In this document: piece by piece, positions 20,493 to 31,100 of the stretch | Position numbering within the stretch: the first letter of the stretch is position 1 | How the letters are laid out: every line of letters begins with the position of its first letter | Assembly (NCBI RefSeq): GCF_019565455.1 | Contig: NZ_CP067377.1 | Location: forward strand, 2,982,001-3,046,000 | Direction of reading: 5' to 3' | Source: Flavobacterium oreochromis | GTDB lineage: Bacteria > Bacteroidota > Bacteroidia > Flavobacteriales > Flavobacteriaceae | DNA length: 64,000 nt | Notes under the pieces: generated by a model | What the model was told of the DNA's origin: nothing | The model's database searches: none | Seen by the model: only the letters and a program-made list of their open reading frames with translations | Translations under genes and position numbers: made by a program

Positions 20493-20678
20493 ATGTTAAA
20501 GAAGCATTTTCTTACTATTTTAGGTAGTATATTTGGTCTTATAGCAAGTTATCTTTATTATTACCATGTAGGTTGTGTATCGCGAACTTGTTTTATTACC
20601 TCTAGGCCTTTGAATAGTAGTTTATATGGTGCTATTTTAGGAGGTTTAATAGGTAATGTAATTGAATCAAAAAAATAA
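20493..20678 (+). CDS. DUF6132 family small membrane protein
   Basis: 61 residues with two hydrophobic segments around a conserved Cys pattern (YYYHVGCVSRTCFITSRP), followed by a glycine-rich helix (LYGAILGGLIGNV). This is the DUF6132 signature, of unknown function and usually found beside thioredoxin or rhodanese genes in Bacteroidota. It starts 4 bases after trxA. Confidence 0.75.
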   Translation: MLKKHFLTILGSIFGLIASYLYYYHVGCVSRTCFITSRPLNSSLYGAILGGLIGNVIESKK

Positions 20679-20695
20679 CTTTTAAAAATTTTATT

Positions 20696-20884
20696 ATGAA
20701 AAAATTAATTTCATCAGTAGCAGTAGTAGCATTTGTATTTTCATCTAGTGTATTTGCACAAGAAGTAAAAGAAGAAAAGAAAGACAAAAAGGCAAAAACT
20801 GAAAAAACTTGTTCTAAAGATGATAAAAAATCTTGTTCAGAAAAGAAAGCTTGTTGCACAAAAAAAGCTGAGAAAAAAGCATAA
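20696..20884 (+). CDS. Small exported Lys/Cys-rich protein
   Basis: 62 residues: a clear signal peptide (cleavage after SVFA, near residue 21) and a 41-residue mature part that is almost entirely Lys, Glu, Asp, Ala, Ser and Cys, with four Cys (TCSKDD, SCSEKKACC). Such a chain is probably disordered and could bind a metal or carry thiols. I do not recognise a named family. It is the last gene of the sulfur module. Confidence 0.65.
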   Translation: MKKLISSVAVVAFVFSSSVFAQEVKEEKKDKKAKTEKTCSKDDKKSCSEKKACCTKKAEKKA

Positions 20885-20927
20885 TTGTCAAGATTTCTTA
20901 AATTAAAGAACAATAAATTTTAAAAAG

Positions 20928-21029
20928 TGTTCGAAAAGTAAAATGATCTTTAGTTTATTTTCTCATTTTTAAATCAAAGAAAAGAAAAAATAAATTATAT
21001 CATATTTTATCTGCTTTTCGGACATTTTT
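20928..21029 (+). terminator. Long hairpin ending the sulfur module
   Basis: TGTTCGAAAAGTA pairs with TGCTTTTCGGACA over a long AT-rich loop that can itself fold, and five T follow. It is plausible as the operon terminator, although the spacing is longer than usual. Confidence 0.45.
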
Positions 21030-21140
21030 CGTTATTAAGATTCTGTTTATGAATCCTAAATAAGTTTTAGATAAATACAATTTTTATATATAGAACTAAT
21101 AGAAAATTTAATTAATTGATAAAAGTTACAGTTAATTTCT

Positions 21141-21148
21141 TATATTTG
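21141..21148 (+). promoter_or_regulatory. Putative guaB promoter (-7 element)
   Basis: TATATTTG matches TAnnTTTG, with a TTG at 21116-21118 as a possible -33 element (22-base gap). The guaB ATG is 25 bases downstream. Confidence 0.6.
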
Positions 21149-21172
21149 TTCGCAATTTAATCGTAAATTGCA

Positions 21173-22645
21173 ATGAACGCACACACAACTAAAATTATCG
21201 GTGAAGGGTTAACTTACGATGATGTATTGCTTATCCCTAACTACTCACAAGTACTTCCAAGAGAAGTAAGTATTCAAACAAAATTTACTAGAAATATTAC
21301 ATTGAATGTGCCAATCGTTTCGGCAGCTATGGATACAGTTACTGAAAGTGCAATGGCAATAGCTATGGCTCAAGAAGGAGGAATAGGAGTTTTGCATAAA
21401 AATATGTCAATCCAACAACAAGCAGCAGAAGTTCGTAAAGTAAAGAGAGCAGAGAGTGGGATGATTATTGATCCGGTAATATTAAATCTTAAAGCAAATG
21501 TAGGAGATGCTAAAAATGCCATGAGAGAATATGGTATAGGAGGTATTCCCGTTGTTGATGAAAATGGTGAACTAAAAGGAATTGTTACAAATAGAGATTT
21601 ACGTTTCGAGAAAAATAATCATAGAAGTATTACGGAAGTAATGACTTCTACAAATTTGGTTACAGCACCAGAAGGAACAACTTTAGAAAAGGCAGAAGAA
21701 ATTTTACAAGGCAATAAAATAGAAAAATTACCTGTTGTAAATTCAGAAAATAAATTAATAGGTCTTATTACATTCAGAGATATTACTAAACTTACCCAAA
21801 AACCCAATGCAAATAAAGATAAATATGGGCGTTTACGAGTAGCTGCAGCTTTAGGAGTTACAGCAGATGCTGTAGAAAGAGCAGAAGCTTTGGTAAATGC
21901 GGGTGTTGATGCTGTTATTATTGATACAGCGCATGGTCATACTAAAGGAGTAGTTGAGGTTTTAAAACAGGTAAAAAATAAATTTCCAGAACTAGACGTA
22001 GTGGTTGGAAATATTGCTACACCAGAAGCCGCTTTATATTTAGTGGAAAATGGGGCTGATGCCGTTAAAGTAGGTATTGGACCTGGTTCTATTTGTACGA
22101 CTCGTGTAGTAGCAGGTGTTGGTTTTCCACAATTTTCAGCAGTTTTAGAAGTAGCAGCAGCATTAAAGAATACTGGGATTCCTGTTATAGCTGATGGAGG
22201 AGTACGTTATACAGGAGATATTCCTAAAGCAATAGCAGCAGGTGCTTCTACTGTTATGTTAGGTTCTTTATTAGCTGGAACTAAAGAATCGCCAGGAGAG
22301 ACCATAATTTTTGAAGGTAGAAAGTTTAAATCTTATCGTGGTATGGGGTCTGTAGAAGCAATGAAGCAAGGCTCTAAAGATCGTTATTTTCAAGATGTTG
22401 AAGATGATGTTAAAAAATTAGTACCAGAAGGAATTGTAGGAAGAGTACCTTATAAAGGAGAGTTAAATGAGAGTATGCTTCAATTTATTGGAGGATTGCG
22501 TGCAGGAATGGGATATTGTGGAGCTGCTAGTGTAGAAGAATTACAAGAAAAAGGTAGATTTGTTAGAATTACATCAAGTGGAATTAGCGAAAGTCATCCA
22601 CATAATGTAACGATCACAAAAGAAGCACCTAACTATTCACGTTAA
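21173..22645 (+). CDS. guaB: IMP dehydrogenase
   Basis: Oxidises IMP to XMP with NAD, the committed step of GMP synthesis. The full-length 490 residues show a catalytic barrel interrupted by two CBS domains near residues 95-210 ([20 protein letters not shown]), the catalytic Cys loop [15 protein letters not shown] near residue 305, and the flap motif [10 protein letters not shown] near residue 385. The frame is intact. It is a monocistronic unit with its own promoter and terminator. Confidence 0.97.
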   Translation: MNAHTTKIIGEGLTYDDVLLIPNYSQVLPREVSIQTKFTRNITLNVPIVSAAMDTVTESAMAIAMAQEGGIGVLHKNMSIQQQAAEVRKVKRAESGMIIDPVILNLKANVGDAKNAMREYGIGGIPVVDENGELKGIVTNRDLRFEKNNHRSITEVMTSTNLVTAPEGTTLEKAEEILQGNKIEKLPVVNSENKLIGLITFRDITKLTQKPNANKDKYGRLRVAAALGVTADAVERAEALVNAGVDAVIIDTAHGHTKGVVEVLKQVKNKFPELDVVVGNIATPEAALYLVENGADAVKVGIGPGSICTTRVVAGVGFPQFSAVLEVAAALKNTGIPVIADGGVRYTGDIPKAIAAGASTVMLGSLLAGTKESPGETIIFEGRKFKSYRGMGSVEAMKQGSKDRYFQDVEDDVKKLVPEGIVGRVPYKGELNESMLQFIGGLRAGMGYCGAASVEELQEKGRFVRITSSGISESHPHNVTITKEAPNYSR

Positions 22646-22733
22646 TAAAATTTATTTAAAACTGATACAATATATGGGCAAAAAATAGACTGTGTCCAAA
22701 ATTTTAGATAAATCTAAACTTAATTTTGATAAT

Positions 22734-22768
22734 AATGAGCTTGGTATTTTATCAGGCTCATTCTTTTT
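22734..22768 (+). terminator. guaB terminator
   Basis: AATGAGC pairs with GCTCATT around a loop that can extend the stem, followed by CTTTTT. It lies about 90 bases after the guaB stop. Confidence 0.75.
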
Positions 22769-23039
22769 AAATTGGAAATGGTCATTGTATATATTGCTTT
22801 ATTTCCTTTTTAATTGCTTAATACTAATTTTTTATATGAAAAATTAGATTTAAATGTTTTAAAGAAATTTTAAATAATTGTATTTGTAACTTGAGACTTT
22901 TAGCTTCTTGAATCAAGGTTTGTAACTTTTTAATATTTAACGTGAATTAGATATAATTATCATAAAATAATTATATAAAAAAGTAAAAGTTAGCAGATTT
23001 AAATATTCGATTATTAAGTAAATATTAAAAAATTATTTA
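22769..23039. other. Intergenic, AT-rich, upstream of an IS remnant
   Basis: No gene recognised. A TGTGTCCAAAATTT sequence near 22691, just before the guaB terminator, resembles the inverse of AATTTTGTTGACACA at 23873-23887. They could be eroded ends of the IS element, but the spacing (about 1.2 kb) is only roughly right. Confidence 0.3.
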
Positions 23040-23865
23040 TGCTTTCGCTAACTAAAATATCAATTATTTTTTGTTCCTAACTGGAAAAATGAAATGATTT
23101 CTAATGAAAAAAGCGCATTAGAAAATCGAATTTATCTCTTTCAGAAATAATTACAATTCAAGTTTTTTTACATTTCTGGATATAAAAATTTTAAACATTT
23201 TATCTTGAATATGTATGCAGATTTCTAATAAAAGAATTTTTAAATTTAGTGAGTTATAATAAAATGGTTGAACTAAAATCATCTTTATTTATTGCCAATG
23301 ATGATTTACTTAAAAACAAAAGGTTTGGCAAACTGTACAGGAATTAAATTTGTTGATTTTACCCCATTGAGAGTATGTGATAAAAGAAGAATTGGACAAC
23401 ATAAGTATTTAAAGAAATAGTCCTAAGAGGTTAATGCTCTCTTGATTAGTTCTTGGGTTTCAATCTCCATGTTATAACGAACGATTGTGGAGCAATTATA
23501 GACTTTATACTTACTCCAACAAATGCACACGATACAAATCCTCTAAAAATGAAAGGTTTTATTGATAAACTTCACGGAAAACTATTGGGAGACAAAGGAT
23601 ATTTATCTAAAGAACTTTTTTAATCACTTTTTGAAAACAGAATTCATCTTGTGACCAAGTTACAAAAGAATATAAAAACAAATTAGTAACTCGAATTCAA
23701 GATGCTTTTCATCTTATAAAAAGAGCAATCATTGGAAGAATATCTGCCTCATTAAAAAGGATTTTTCAAGTCGAGCATTCTAGAAATTACTCTCAAACAG
23801 ACTACTTCAATAACATATTTTCAGCTCTAATTGCTTATAATTTTGCAGAGAGAAAACATTACTAA
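23040..23865 (+). pseudogene. Decayed IS982-family transposase
   Basis: Fragments of an IS982-type DDE transposase are readable in shifting frames: LVSYN and MVELKSSLF, then FVDFTPLRVCDKRRI (first catalytic Asp region), GFNLHVI, LTPTNAHDTNPLK, GDKGYLSKELF (second Asp) and a C-terminal QVEHSRNYSQTDYFNN. Besides frameshifts there are in-frame stops replacing expected residues: a stop after VLRG, another where Trp is expected, and one after KELF. It is therefore truly dead, unlike the homopolymer-broken genes nearby. Confidence 0.75.
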
Positions 23866-24240
23866 AAAATAATTTTGTTGACACAAAACAATGAATCTTT
23901 TTTTAATAATTTTATATAGAACTCACATCGTTATTTAGTTTATCAACATAAAGCTTTATTTCTTAAAGAAGTTTCTCTTTTAATGGAGAGTTTATCTGAT
24001 TTAGGTCTTTTAGATTTATGATTACTCATAGGCATGGTCTCTTTTTAGTTTTGAAATGGTATGTTCTCAACTTTAAAATTAGCGAATTCTAGTAGATATT
24101 TAGTAACTAGTGAATGAAAGAAGTACTAATTTAAAGAAGATTTTTGTACAGAAAGAAATTCATTTTTATTGAGTTTAAAATTCAAAGGATTTTTTATTTT
24201 TCTAAGGTAATAAATCCTCTTTGTTGAATGCTTTACAATA
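23866..24240. other. Intergenic, possible gene debris
   Basis: AT-rich sequence between two IS remnants. A short frame near 23910-24020 reads NSHRYLVYQHKALFLKEV and ends LSDLGLLDL before a stop; I cannot place it in a family. No other feature is seen. Confidence 0.3.
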
Positions 24241-24359
24241 GTCTATCTTATTTTATTGTCATTTCTAGATAAAACATACTTTCGAGAATAATGTTTAATT
24301 ATAACCCATTCTATGTATTCTAATTTAAATGTATAATCATACTTGATTTCTATTTTCAT
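24241..24359 (-). pseudogene. Remnant of an IS3-type OrfA (helix-turn-helix) start
   Basis: A 39-codon leftward frame begins MKIEIKYDYTFKLEYIEWV, which resembles the start of IS3-family OrfA proteins with a KYDY-FKLE pattern and a following helix-turn-helix. It stops after NDNKIR. No OrfB follows. Low-confidence family call, based on pattern memory only. Confidence 0.35.
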
Positions 24360-24451
24360 GAAAATGCGCTCAAATAGTGTCTATTTTTTTGTAATGTATA
24401 AAAATATAGCTCTTTTTCTTTAACAATAAATTTTAATAGATTAGAAATTAT

Positions 24452-25209
24452 TTATCTCGTAAAGACTAATTTACTATCCGTGGAAAGTGATGCGTCAAGA
24501 GAATAACCATCGTAATTAAAACCTTTTAGATCTTCAAGTATTTCAATATTATTATCAATAATATAACGAACCATTAAGCCACGTGCTCTTTTAGCAAAAA
24601 AGAAATTACTTTTAATTGTCCGTTTTTATAGTCTTTAAACTCAGGGACAATAACAGGAACTTTAATTTTTTTTAGATTGATAGCCGAAGAATATTCATTA
24701 CTTGCAAGATTAATAAATAACTCATCATGTTTTAATTCGTTATTTAGAGTTTCGGTTAATGTTTCTTTCCAATATTCATAAAGATTTTTTTTGTCGCCTA
24801 TACCTAGTTTTGTTCCCATTTCTAATCGGTAAGGCTGAATTAAATCTAAAGGTTTTAATAAACCATACTGACCTGATAGTATGCGAAGTTTGTCTTGTAA
24901 TTGATCTATCTTTTGCTCGCTTATAGAGTAAGCATCTAAGCCTTGATATACATCTCCATTAAAAGCGTAAACTGCGGGACGGGCATTTTTTTGGGTAAAA
25001 GGTATTTGAAATTCTTGATTTCTATTCCAATTTAATGCTCCTAGTGCTGGAGATATTTTCATTAGATTAGATAAATCATTAGGGGTTAATTGTTTTAAAA
25101 CTTCAATTATTTCTTTTGATTTATTTAAAAATGAAGGTTGAGTAAATTGGTCAGTGGGTAATTTTTTTTCGAAATCTAGCGATTTTGCAGGGGATATAAT
25201 AATTTTCAT
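24452..25209 (-). CDS. yaaA: Peroxide stress protein YaaA family (one frameshift)
   Basis: UPF0246/YaaA protein, which in E. coli lowers free iron and protects DNA under peroxide stress. It starts MKIIISPAKSLDFE at 25209, the standard family start; the 18 extra residues of a longer frame are not family-like. Also seen are AVYAFNGDVYQGLDA near residue 75 and LRILSGQYGLLKPLDLIQPY near residue 105. The frame breaks at the A6 run 24596-24601. One added base restores FFAKRARGLMVRYI and a total of 252 residues, ending at 24452. Confidence 0.88.
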
Positions 25210-25597
25210 TATAATTTTTTTTAATACCTTGATGACAAAAATAGTTCTAAATATAGTTAACAAACAATTTTAGAATTGTTTTTTTTTATTTTAAGATAGG
25301 ATAATGAAGGATTATTCAGTTTTATGTATTTTTTGTTTTTGGTAATAATGAGGCTTTATATTCTCTATTAAATTTTATTATTAGTATAAGAGGGACTTAT
25401 TATGTTTTTTTTTAACAAATAGAAAGGTGATTGTTTGTAATTTCACGGTGATTTGTAATTAAAACTTTAGGGTGAAAAAATGTGTTATTTTACTTTTTTT
25501 AAATGTTAAGAAATTCCTATAAAATAGCGATTCTGAATAGATTGAGAGTAAATATTATGTACATTTGTTCAACAAAAATTAAACATAGACAAAGACA
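25210..25597. promoter_or_regulatory. Divergent intergenic region of yaaA and asd
   Basis: About 390 AT-rich bases. The only motif I can support is TACATTTG at 25560-25567, a TAnnTTTG match 31 bases before the asd ATG. Nothing else is seen. Confidence 0.45.
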
Positions 25598-26587
25598 ATG
25601 AAAATAGCTGTTGTAGGTGCTACCGGTATGGTAGGAGAGGTGATGCTGCAAGTTTTAGCAGAGCGTAATTTTCCAATCACAGAGTTAATTCCTGTGGCTT
25701 CTGAAAAATCAATTGGAAAAGAAATAGAATTTGAGGGAAAATCCTATAAAGTAGTTGGAATGCAAACAGCGGTTGAAATGAAGCCTGAAATAGCTATTTT
25801 TTCTGCTGGAGGAGAGACTTCTAAGGAATGGGCTCCTAAATTTGCAGCAGTTGGAACAACTGTTATTGATAATTCGTCTGCTTGGCGTATGGATCCTACT
25901 AAAAAGTTAGTAGTTCCTGAAATCAATGCAAATGTTTTAACTAAAGACGATAAGATTATTGCCAATCCTAACTGTTCAACTATTCAGATGGTAATGGTTT
26001 TAGCACCTTTACATAAAAAATATGATATCAAGCGTGTTATAGTTTCTACTTATCAGTCTATTACAGGAACAGGGGTTAAAGCAGTAAGGCAGTTAGAAAA
26101 TGAATATGCAGGTATAAAAGAAGAAATGGCTTATAAATATCCTATTCATCGTAATCTAATCCCACAATGTGATGTTTTTGAGGAAAACGGTTATACAAAA
26201 GAAGAGATGAAATTAGTTCGTGAAACTCAAAAAATTTTAGATGATAAAACAATTGCGGTTACAGCTACAGCTGTAAGGGTTCCCGTAGTAGGAGGTCATA
26301 GTGAAGCTGTAAATGTAGAATTTGAAAAAGATTTTGAATTATCGGAGGTGCGAGCTATTTTACATGAAATGTCAGGAGTAACTGTACAAGATAATATAGA
26401 TACTTTTACTTTTCCAATGCCTTTATATGCAGAGGGGAAAAATGATGTTTTTGTAGGTAGAATTCGTCGAGATGAAAGTCAACCTAATACATTAAATTTG
26501 TGGATTGTAGCTGATAATTTAAGAAAAGGAGCGGCAACTAATGCTGTACAGATCGCAGAATATCTAATGGCTAATAATTTAGTTTAA
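25598..26587 (+). CDS. asd: Aspartate-semialdehyde dehydrogenase
   Basis: Reduces aspartyl phosphate to the semialdehyde for lysine, threonine and methionine synthesis. 329 residues: the NADP-binding VVGATGMVGEVML at the N-terminus, the catalytic Cys in NPNCSTIQM near residue 128, STYQSITGTG near residue 153, and the catalytic His region VPVVGGHSEAV near residue 230. The frame is intact. Confidence 0.96.
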   Translation: MKIAVVGATGMVGEVMLQVLAERNFPITELIPVASEKSIGKEIEFEGKSYKVVGMQTAVEMKPEIAIFSAGGETSKEWAPKFAAVGTTVIDNSSAWRMDPTKKLVVPEINANVLTKDDKIIANPNCSTIQMVMVLAPLHKKYDIKRVIVSTYQSITGTGVKAVRQLENEYAGIKEEMAYKYPIHRNLIPQCDVFEENGYTKEEMKLVRETQKILDDKTIAVTATAVRVPVVGGHSEAVNVEFEKDFELSEVRAILHEMSGVTVQDNIDTFTFPMPLYAEGKNDVFVGRIRRDESQPNTLNLWIVADNLRKGAATNAVQIAEYLMANNLV

Positions 26588-26615
26588 GTTTATTAATAAG
26601 TTACACATAATAAAT

Positions 26616-26660
26616 AAAAATCCCGTTTTTTGAGCAAAATAGCCATTAAACGGGTTTTTA
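26616..26660. terminator. Bidirectional terminator after asd
   Basis: The AAAAATCCCGTTT and AAACGGGTTTTTA arms pair with a single mismatch. T-rich on both strands, so it can serve asd and the leftward gene starting beyond it. Confidence 0.75.
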
Positions 26661-26713
26661 ATTTATAGGATATGAGACGGATTTTATTAATTTCTTCTTT
26701 TTCAAATGGAAAT

Positions 26714-27354
26714 CTAGCTTATTTTTTGGAGTTCATGGTAATTTTTCTTCAGTTTACGTAACAATCTACCATATAAAAAATTGTAAATTATTAAGAAAAC
26801 ACCAATCATTAAACCAGTTAGTAAAAAAGATATAATAATAGAAATTATTAGGATTGTATATTCATTTACTTGATTTCCAGAATTTTGAAACTCATCTGAA
26901 ATTCCTATGTATATACCATAACCAAATAAATAAGAATGTATAATACTAAAAAGACTTAGATTAAAAACAATATATTGTTTAACAATTTTTCTGACAATAA
27001 AAATATTTTTCATTAATTGTTTAGTAGAATTGAGTACTTCTATTTTTTTGTATGATACATAAAAATTGTAAATAAAATATAATATAACTATGTAGGAAAT
27101 ACCAGTTATAATATTTAGGTAAAATTCAGATAAATGTATTTTTTTAAAAAAATATCTTCTTTGCTATTTTTATTTAAAGAAAATGAAAAACTTAATATAA
27201 TACCTAATAAAAATTCAATTACACTGATGATAAAAATCCATTTAACAGCTGAAGAAGAATTTTTATGTATCATAGCATAAATATTTTCTTCACTCATTTT
27301 TGGAAAGTTATTTGTATTATTCCAATTTTTCTTTAATAAATCCAATTCTTCCAT
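26714..27354 (-). CDS. Membrane protein partner of the ECF sigma factor (one frameshift)
   Basis: 213 residues once the T7 run at 27139-27145 is given one more base; without that it appears as two short proteins. A soluble N-terminal segment (MEELDLLKKNWNN) precedes four hydrophobic helices. It starts 13 bases after the sigma factor stop. Membrane proteins of this form follow ECF sigma factors in many Flavobacteriaceae. An anti-sigma role is inferred from position, and no zinc-binding anti-sigma motif is seen. Confidence 0.6.
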
Positions 27355-27367
27355 TTTCCTTCTATCG

Positions 27368-27862
27368 TTACGGATTAATTATTTGTTTTAATTTCGTTTT
27401 GATACGATTCATTTTAACTCTAGCATTAACTTCACTTATACCTAAGGTTTCTGATATTTCATTATAATCTTTGTCCTCTAAGTACATAAATACAAGTGCT
27501 TTTTCTATATCATTAAGTTGATATACGGCTTTGTAGAGTAATTTTAAATTTTCTTCTTCCTGATAATTATAGTCTTCTTGTAATACAAAGTGTCTGCCAG
27601 TTTCAAATTCAACAGTACGAATTGATTTGGAAGATTTTCTATATAAAGTAATGGCTGTATTAAGAGCTACTCTATAAGCCCAAGTTGAAAACTTAGAATC
27701 CCCTCTGAATTGAGGATATGCTTTCCATAATTGAATTGTAATTTCTTGAAATAAATCGTTGTGTTCTTCTTCATTTTGGGTATAAAGCCTACAAATTTTG
27801 TGAACCAAATTTTGGTTATCTTTTAGTTGACTCACAAATGATTTTTCTAATTCAGTATTCAT
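27368..27862 (-). CDS. ECF sigma-70 family RNA polymerase sigma factor
   Basis: 164 residues with sigma region 2 near residues 25-95 (DLFQEITIQLWKAYPQFRG, then FSTWAYRVALNTAITLYRK) and region 4 near residues 110-160 (LEDKDYNEISETLGISEVNARVKMNR, given here as a helix-turn-helix ending in RVKMNRIKTKLK). It directs polymerase to a small regulon. The membrane protein gene follows immediately. Confidence 0.9.
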   Translation of the reverse strand: MNTELEKSFVSQLKDNQNLVHKICRLYTQNEEEHNDLFQEITIQLWKAYPQFRGDSKFSTWAYRVALNTAITLYRKSSKSIRTVEFETGRHFVLQEDYNYQEEENLKLLYKAVYQLNDIEKALVFMYLEDKDYNEISETLGISEVNARVKMNRIKTKLKQIINP

Positions 27863-28137
27863 ACTGCCTATTAGTTGGTAGTTTTTATGAATTGTTACAG
27901 TTTGAACGTATGTTTTTTTACTATTTTAAAATAGTTTAATGTGATTAAGTTTATATATTCTAAATTCTAAGAGTATTAGATGGAATATGACCTTTGTAGC
28001 TACTTTATTATAATATATGCTATCCTAATTTTAGATCTTACTATAGCTTTTTGAATTTAGTATGATTAGTTAATAATTAAAAAATAATGTTTTCATAAAA
28101 TTAGTTTGATAAAGAGCGGGATTTTTATTAAAAAATA
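27863..28137. other. Intergenic, no gene seen
   Basis: AT-rich upstream region of the sigma factor. The inverted GTTCAAACTGTAAC segment near 27890-27905 is a candidate for a sigma-specific promoter, but a single example cannot establish that. Confidence 0.3.
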
Positions 28138-28166
28138 AACCCTCATAATTTTTATTTATGAGGGTT
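28138..28166 (-). terminator. Terminator of the large T9SS cargo gene
   Basis: AACCCTCATAA pairs perfectly with TTATGAGGGTT across a 7-base loop, 26 bases after the stop. Confidence 0.75.
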
Positions 28167-28192
28167 AAGATGATTATTTAAAGTTATTTGCT

Positions 28193-31100
28193 TTATCTTT
28201 TAATAGAAAAATGCCCTTTACTAATTCTGCCATCTTTTAATTGTGCAGTAAACCAATAGTCATCGGCAGGAACAGGTTTGCCTAAATACATCCCATCCCA
28301 TCCTGGTTGTAGGGGAGAGATTTCTCTTAATAGTTTTCCAAAACGATCAAAGATTAGAATTTTTGCATCAGAATTGAATATAGAATCAGCTCCTATTACA
28401 TTCCAATAGTCATTATATCCATCGCCATTAGGAGTGAAAAAAGCAGGGAATCCTAGGATAGAAAAAGGTATTTCTAATGTTTTACATCCATTCAAATCAA
28501 TAACATATATCCTATGCATACCTGGTATTAAATTTTCAAAACGCCCTGTTTTTTGAGTAGAAGAGTTTATATCATCTAGAGCGAATACATATTCTCCATT
28601 ACCGGAAACAGTTACTGTAACAGAATTATTATCTACTAAATCTTGAATAATAGGGGAGCCATTAAGTTTAGCGGTATTAGATTCCATTACTTTAATAGTT
28701 CTTTCTGAAAAACAAGCTGAAGGTGTTTTATTAATAACTTTTACAGTGTAAATACCTGTTTGATTTACAGAGATAGATTCTGTATTAAAAGGAAGTAAAA
28801 GACCGTCTTTTGACCATTCATAAGAAAAATCTTGTTGATTACTTCCTGTTAAAAGACCTGATCGTAAAATAACATTGAAATTAGGATCATCTGTACAGGT
28901 GTAAGTATTTGAAAGACCTGAACTATTTGTATCAATATTTGGTTTCGGTTCTACTTTTAATTCAAATGATACAGGTGCACCTAAGCAAGTTTTAGTAATT
29001 TTATTTTCTACTCGAACCCATATTTTATCACTTCCTTTTAGTATGTTTCTATATTTACTAAAATTAGTTTTTTCAATAGCTAATGATTTACCGTTTGAAT
29101 ATTGTTGATAATAATCGTTTTCATTTTTATAGAATAGAACGTCTATATCTGGATTGTTGAATTGAGATGATATACCATTGTAATTTTTAGATAAATCAAA
29201 TGTAGTTATTCCGTCATAATCATTATTATTTGCATCTACATAATCATCACATTGTGTAATAATAGTTTCAGGTATGGTAAAAGGTGCTTGTGCAGTTGAT
29301 ATATAAATTTCAAAAGGAATTATATTAAAACAATTATTAGAGTTACGGACTCTAGCCCAAATAATTTCTAATGATTGAGTTTTATTTGTATAAGTTTCAT
29401 AATTCTTTATTTGATCATTTATATTATTAGTAAATGCACCTGCTTGTGTATGAAAATAACTGAAGGTTTCATTTATGTAGTTATCAGAAATGAAGCTTTG
29501 AATTTTATCTAAATTAAATTGTGCGATTCCATTCGTAGAAGCAGTACATTGAATTAATCTTTGATTGTTTTTTAATGTAGGAAGAGGGTATATTAAGAGT
29601 CCTGTATTACTTGAAAAAAGATTACAAGCATTTCCAGAACTATTTAATTGAACTCTAAATAAATGATTTGTCATTGTATTTGATAAATTTTTTATTTCAA
29701 GTTCATTAGTGTTTACTCCTGAATAATTTCCAGTATTTGATAAATTATTCCAAGTTATACCATTATCTGTAGAAATTTGCCATTGGAATTTATCAGCATT
29801 TGAGGCTATAGAAATTTTAGTACTTTCTAGAGTGCATCCTTTTCCTGATTTTGGTTGATCAGTTATGATTATTGAGCTAAATTGTAGGTAAATAGGATTA
29901 GGTTTTGTATAACCTAAATAACCTAGAACTTTACCTTTATTGTCTACTTGTGGAGGTGTAATATCACCAAGTATACCATCTGTATTGGTATCCATAAATC
30001 CTGCTTCTTTTACATCAAAACATTGGTCAGCATCAGAGTCTAAGTCTCGATAATTACCAATACCATCATGATCAAAATCCGTAAAATTTTCTTCTGAATC
30101 AAGGATTCCATCATTATCAGAATCTAAATCAAGGTAATCAGGAATTCCATCTTTATCATTATCAAAAGGAGTTAATCCAGGTTCAAAAGCATCATCTAAA
30201 CCATTATTGTTAGTATCTGTATTTGAGATCGTAATAGGCGTATTGTTTTGTGCTTCTATTAGATCATTTATACCATCGTTGTCACTATCAATATCTTCTT
30301 TATCGGGAATTGTATCTCCATCAGAATCTTTTGATACACAAGAAGCGAGTATGTTAAGACTTGATTTAGCTACAATTGTATCAGATAGGTTTTTGTGTTT
30401 AATTTTTAATTCATTAATGTTTTTTCCTGCTATTTTAAAAGTTCCTAATCCTGATTGTAAAGGAGTGTTACCATTACGTCTAAAACGAATTTCAAATGAA
30501 GAAAATTGTTTTACACCATTTTCATAGATACCATCAAAATTAGTGTCAATTAATATTTGATTATCAGGATTTAAGACTGTTAAAGTTCTGTTGATATCAC
30601 TATTAATTATGTATTCTGTTTCACCGTTTAAATATTCACTAGCTGTAATATTGTTAGGATAATTTATTTCAATACTAGTAGGTTGGTTAAATTGAATATG
30701 GTAATTTACACTATTTTGTTTTCCTTTTTCTACTTCTGTAATAATATTTCCATTAGGATTACCTATAAAAGGAGTAGAGGTTCTACTACCATCAATAATG
30801 GTTTGAGTTGTATAATTTGTTAGACTAAAAGGGATTGTACCAGCATTAACGCTTGTGTTGATTACTTGGTTACCAAAAGATTCTATACAATTTAAAATAC
30901 CATCATTATCTAAATCAACATCAATGTTGTCGTTTATTAATCCATTATTGTTGTCAGGGCAGTTACTAACAGGTATAATATCAGATTCTAATGGAGCAAA
31001 AACTCCACAGCTAGAAATACCCGCTCTTACCTTATAATATCCTGGTTTAGTTGGTATGTAAGTATTTGTATTAGCACCTAAAATAGGACCATCTTGATTG

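Noticed and set aside
22691..23887. Terminal inverted repeats of the IS982 remnant
   Set aside because: TGTGTCCAAAATTT and its approximate inverse frame the remnant, but they are short, imperfect and one lies on the guaB side of the terminator, so I cannot claim the ends.
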